Assembly: GCA_026991005.1 (NCBI GenBank)
Contig: JALXCH010000668.1
Location: forward strand, 1-9,545
Source: Calditrichia bacterium
GTDB taxonomy: Bacteria; Calditrichota; Calditrichia; RBG-13-44-9
Length of the DNA stretch: 9,545 bases
Reading direction: 5' to 3'
A program made the position numbers and the translations under genes. Below, piece by piece: positions 7,093 to 9,545 of this stretch (position 1 is the first letter of the stretch; each line of letters starts with the position of its first letter). The notes under the pieces were generated by a model that had not been told where the DNA came from, ran no database searches, and saw only the letters and a list, made by a program, of their open reading frames with translations.

Positions 7093-9545
7093 TCAAGAAC
7101 GCAAAGTAAGCAATTTTTTCTCCAATTGTTGTTTGGATATTTCGATGACCTCCACTTTTTGCACCAGCAGATTCGCCTCGCCGGGCAGGCGAGATTGTAC
7201 GGTGCCGGTAAGGCGGTAAGGACCCTGGGTTTTCAGAAGATGCCCATATTGCTGGTATATGGGCGGAAAAAGCACAGCTTCGCACAAACCGTAACGATCT
7301 TCCAGGGTAAGAAATTTCATGTAATCCCCATTCTTGGTTTTTGCTCGGCGACTGGTCACCAACCAGCCCACGAATTGAATGGTCTCTCCCTTGCGCCGTT
7401 CCAGCTCGAAGGAAGGGGTGACTTCCGACCAATCAATTTCTTCAGAAAATAGTGTGAGGGGGTGGTCGGTCACGGCAAATCCCAGAATCTCCATTTCGTA
7501 AAGAATGCGCTGGTATTTGTTGTACGGAGGCAGATGCACATTCTGCGTCAGGGATTCGCACAGCGATTTGTTCCTCCGGTGTTTGAAAAATACCCGGGTG
7601 CGTAGCAGCAGTTCCGGCTCGCTGGGATGCAGGGAGCGCAACGCTCCGCATTTGATTAAGTTTTCCACCTCTTTCTGACGGGGTTGAACCCGCTGGAGAA
7701 AGTCGTAAAAATCTCGGAAGGGAGCTCGGCGTTGTTCCTGAAGGATTCGCTCCCGGGTACGTTCGGTAAGTTCGTACACCGGTTCCAGCCCTACCTGAAT
7801 GGCGTCTTCCTGTGCAACGAAATGGTTACGGGAAGAATTCACGTCGGGAGGAAGCAGCCGGATACCCATGCGGCGGCATTCCTCCACATAAGCGGCACGG
7901 GAGTAAAATCCGCCCATGTTGTTCAGCACCGCCGTCATGTACTGAACGGGGAAGTAGTATTTCAGGTAAGCCGTCTGGTAAGCGATGGTGCCGTACGTGG
8001 CGGAGTGAGCTTTGTTGAATCCGTAGCCCACAAAATTTTCCAGGAATTGCCAGATTTTCTCTGCCTGGGCCCGGGAGAGTCCTTTCTTCCGGGCGCCCTG
8101 CAAAAAATCCCGATGCATGCTCTGCAATAGTTTGCGGTCGCGGGATTTCGTCATGGCTTTGCGCAGGATGTCGGCTTGCGCCAGGGTGAAACCGGCAATT
8201 TCGGCTGCTACCTGCATCACCTGTTCCTGATAGATGATGTTTCCGAATGTTTCTTCCAGCACCGGTTGCAAAGCCGGATGTGGGTAAACCACCGGTTCCA
8301 GTCCCGCCCGACGCCGAATATACTGCTCTTTCATCCCGCTGTTTGCAGCGCCGGGGCGAATAAGCGCCACCGCCGTGATGACATCACCCACACCATCAAT
8401 CTGCATTTTACGGAGCAATCCTCGCATCCCGGGGCTCTCCGTCTGGAAGCATCCCATGCTCAGTCCGGAGCGCAGGAGCGCAGTCACATGGGGATCTTCT
8501 TCCGGGATGACTCGCAAATCCAGGGGCGAGAGATGCTGTTTGGCGCTATCCAGAAATGGAAAACGTTCGGGCGTAAGGTATTCCCGGGTCTTCTCCGGAA
8601 CAATCTGCTCCCTGCCAATATCGAAGCGGTAAAATCGGGGAGGAGCGGGAGTTGCCGGAGGAGAGACAGGAGGTGAAGAAGCGTCCCCTTTCCCAAATAA
8701 TGGCAGGTGGAATTCCGAACCGGTAGAAGGTGGAGCAGGGGGAGGTTCCGGGTGCTGTGTTTGCTTCTCTTGCGAAATCCGGCGATAGATCGCCGCTACC
8801 TGCTGCAGGGTTTCGGTAACGATGGTAAGGGAGCGCACTCCCAGCAGGTCAATCTTAACCAGTCCCAGCGGTTCGATGGAGTACATGTCGTACTGGGTTA
8901 CCACCAGGCCCTTACCTGCCACCTGGAGTGGGGTGTAATCCGTCAACCGTTCGGGGGCGATGACGATGCCGCCGGGATGAATGGATTGGTGGCGGGGGAA
9001 GTCCGCCAGACGTTCGGCAATGGCCAGCACCTCCCGGAATACTTCCGGATTCTGCTGCAGATCCCGACACTCCGGCACCCGCTCCAGTGCCCGGGAGAGT
9101 TCCCGGATGCCGTAATGGGGCAGGTAGCGCGTGATGGTGCGAATCTCATCTTCCGGAAAACCGTACACCCGAGCCACATCCCGGATGGAGGAGCGAAGCT
9201 GAAAGGTGTTAAATGTGGAAATCATGGCGGTGCGTTCTGCCCCGTATTTCCGGTACACGTACTCCAGTACCCGGTCTCGATTCTTCCAGCAGATGTCCAG
9301 GTCGATGTCCGGGGAATCGCTACGCTGGGGATTCAGAAAGCGCTCGAAATACAGACGGTAGCGCACGGGATCGATCTGAGTAATACCCAGCACGTAGGAC
9401 ACCATACTGTCGCCCGCCGAACCGCGTCCCACACAGGGAATGCGTGCCCGGTGGCAAAAATCCACGATATCCTTCACAATCAGAAAATAATCGGCAAATC
9501 CCAGCCGAATGATGGTTTCCAGTTCGTAGTTCAGGCGTTTTTGCA
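7093..9545 (-). CDS. DNA polymerase III alpha-subunit family protein (DnaE-like, C-family polymerase), 5' end missing
   Basis: The frame is open to the window edge, and 22 further codons (QKRLNYELETIIRLGF...) precede the GTG at 9477. The N-terminal PHP domain and true start are therefore outside. Numbering from the first complete codon (9543), the three catalytic aspartates are present: PDIDLD (D79, D81) and GLVKIDLLG (D232). Other landmarks are GRGSAGDS (39-46), the fingers (FQTESPGMRGLL, IRPGAANSGMKEQY, FVGYGFNKAHSATYGT) and a C-terminal OB fold (about 720-801). The protein ends soon after the OB fold, without the tau-binding tail of the E. coli enzyme. PDIDLDICWKNRD and VVTQYDMYSIEPLGLVKID resemble alternative, DnaE2/ImuC-like or second-copy DnaE proteins more than the main replicase. 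A proline-rich insertion of about 80 residues (255-337) follows the third aspartate. The family call is certain; replicative versus translesion role is not. Confidence 0.93.
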   Translation of the reverse strand, partial: QKRLNYELETIIRLGFADYFLIVKDIVDFCHRARIPCVGRGSAGDSMVSYVLGITQIDPVRYRLYFERFLNPQRSDSPDIDLDICWKNRDRVLEYVYRKYGAERTAMISTFNTFQLRSSIRDVARVYGFPEDEIRTITRYLPHYGIRELSRALERVPECRDLQQNPEVFREVLAIAERLADFPRHQSIHPGGIVIAPERLTDYTPLQVAGKGLVVTQYDMYSIEPLGLVKIDLLGVRSLTIVTETLQQVAAIYRRISQEKQTQHPEPPPAPPSTGSEFHLPLFGKGDASSPPVSPPATPAPPRFYRFDIGREQIVPEKTREYLTPERFPFLDSAKQHLSPLDLRVIPEEDPHVTALLRSGLSMGCFQTESPGMRGLLRKMQIDGVGDVITAVALIRPGAANSGMKEQYIRRRAGLEPVVYPHPALQPVLEETFGNIIYQEQVMQVAAEIAGFTLAQADILRKAMTKSRDRKLLQSMHRDFLQGARKKGLSRAQAEKIWQFLENFVGYGFNKAHSATYGTIAYQTAYLKYYFPVQYMTAVLNNMGGFYSRAAYVEECRRMGIRLLPPDVNSSRNHFVAQEDAIQVGLEPVYELTERTRERILQEQRRAPFRDFYDFLQRVQPRQKEVENLIKCGALRSLHPSEPELLLRTRVFFKHRRNKSLCESLTQNVHLPPYNKYQRILYEMEILGFAVTDHPLTLFSEEIDWSEVTPSFELERRKGETIQFVGWLVTSRRAKTKNGDYMKFLTLEDRYGLCEAVLFPPIYQQYGHLLKTQGPYRLTGTVQSRLPGEANLLVQKVEVIEISKQQLEKKLLTLRS

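Noticed and set aside
7079..7095. Inverted repeat TGAGAA/TTCTCA starting at the polymerase stop codon, considered as its terminator
   Set aside because: The stem is only six mostly A/T pairs, and no U-run follows on the minus strand, so it is not a convincing intrinsic terminator.
6937..7452. A 171-codon plus-strand open frame entering the 3' part of the polymerase gene
   Set aside because: Most of it is antisense to the conserved OB-fold region of the polymerase. No family signature or ribosome binding site is visible.
7684..8676. Several long plus-strand open frames opposite the polymerase gene
   Set aside because: They mirror the GC-rich codon use of the conserved polymerase on the other strand and show no recognisable domain.
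1..9545. Defence island, mobile element or CRISPR array
   Set aside because: No transposase, integrase, toxin-antitoxin, restriction or CRISPR repeat pattern is visible; all complete genes are housekeeping or surface-protein types.

Overview
The window reads as an ordinary chromosomal segment of a Gram-negative bacterium of the Fibrobacterota-Chlorobiota-Bacteroidota (FCB) superphylum, most likely near Calditrichota, Ignavibacteriota or a related candidate phylum. The strongest clue is a secreted protein ending in a type IX secretion (Por) sorting domain with the NFPNPFNPST signature, which is abundant in those groups. The assignment is an inference from motifs, not from a database search.

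Layout from left to right. The window opens with the last codons of a plus-strand gene (to 59), plausibly selA. It is followed 45 bases later by selB, the selenocysteine-specific elongation factor (105-2039, +). selB converges on dxs (2139-4073, -), the first enzyme of the non-mevalonate isoprenoid pathway. A hairpin with T-rich flanks between the two can serve as terminator for both. dxs has a recognisable promoter just upstream (4111-4140). The rest of that gap (4141-4371) shows no gene. It ends in a strong intrinsic terminator (4372-4408) belonging to the next gene. That gene (4441-6690, -) encodes a 749-residue exported protein: signal peptide, unrecognised beta-rich N-terminal half, repeat-built beta-helix regions like those of bactofilins and PilX-type pilus-associated proteins, and the C-terminal sorting domain. 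An AT-rich gap of about 400 bases (6691-7092) with A/T tracts and a perfect 14-base palindrome separates it from a large dnaE-family polymerase gene (7093-9545, -), whose 5' end lies outside the window.

The genes do not form one pathway. selA-selB supports selenoprotein synthesis, dxs feeds isoprenoid and quinone precursors, the secreted protein is cell-surface or extracellular cargo, and the DnaE-family protein is a C-family DNA polymerase. Its motifs differ from the classical replicative alpha subunit, and it carries an unusual proline-rich insertion next to the active site.

No mobile element, CRISPR array, rRNA or tRNA was seen. The items most worth a second look are the architecture of the secreted beta-helix protein and the polymerase insertion, which carries a clamp-binding-like HLPLF motif. 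I found no convincing evidence of a new multi-gene system.
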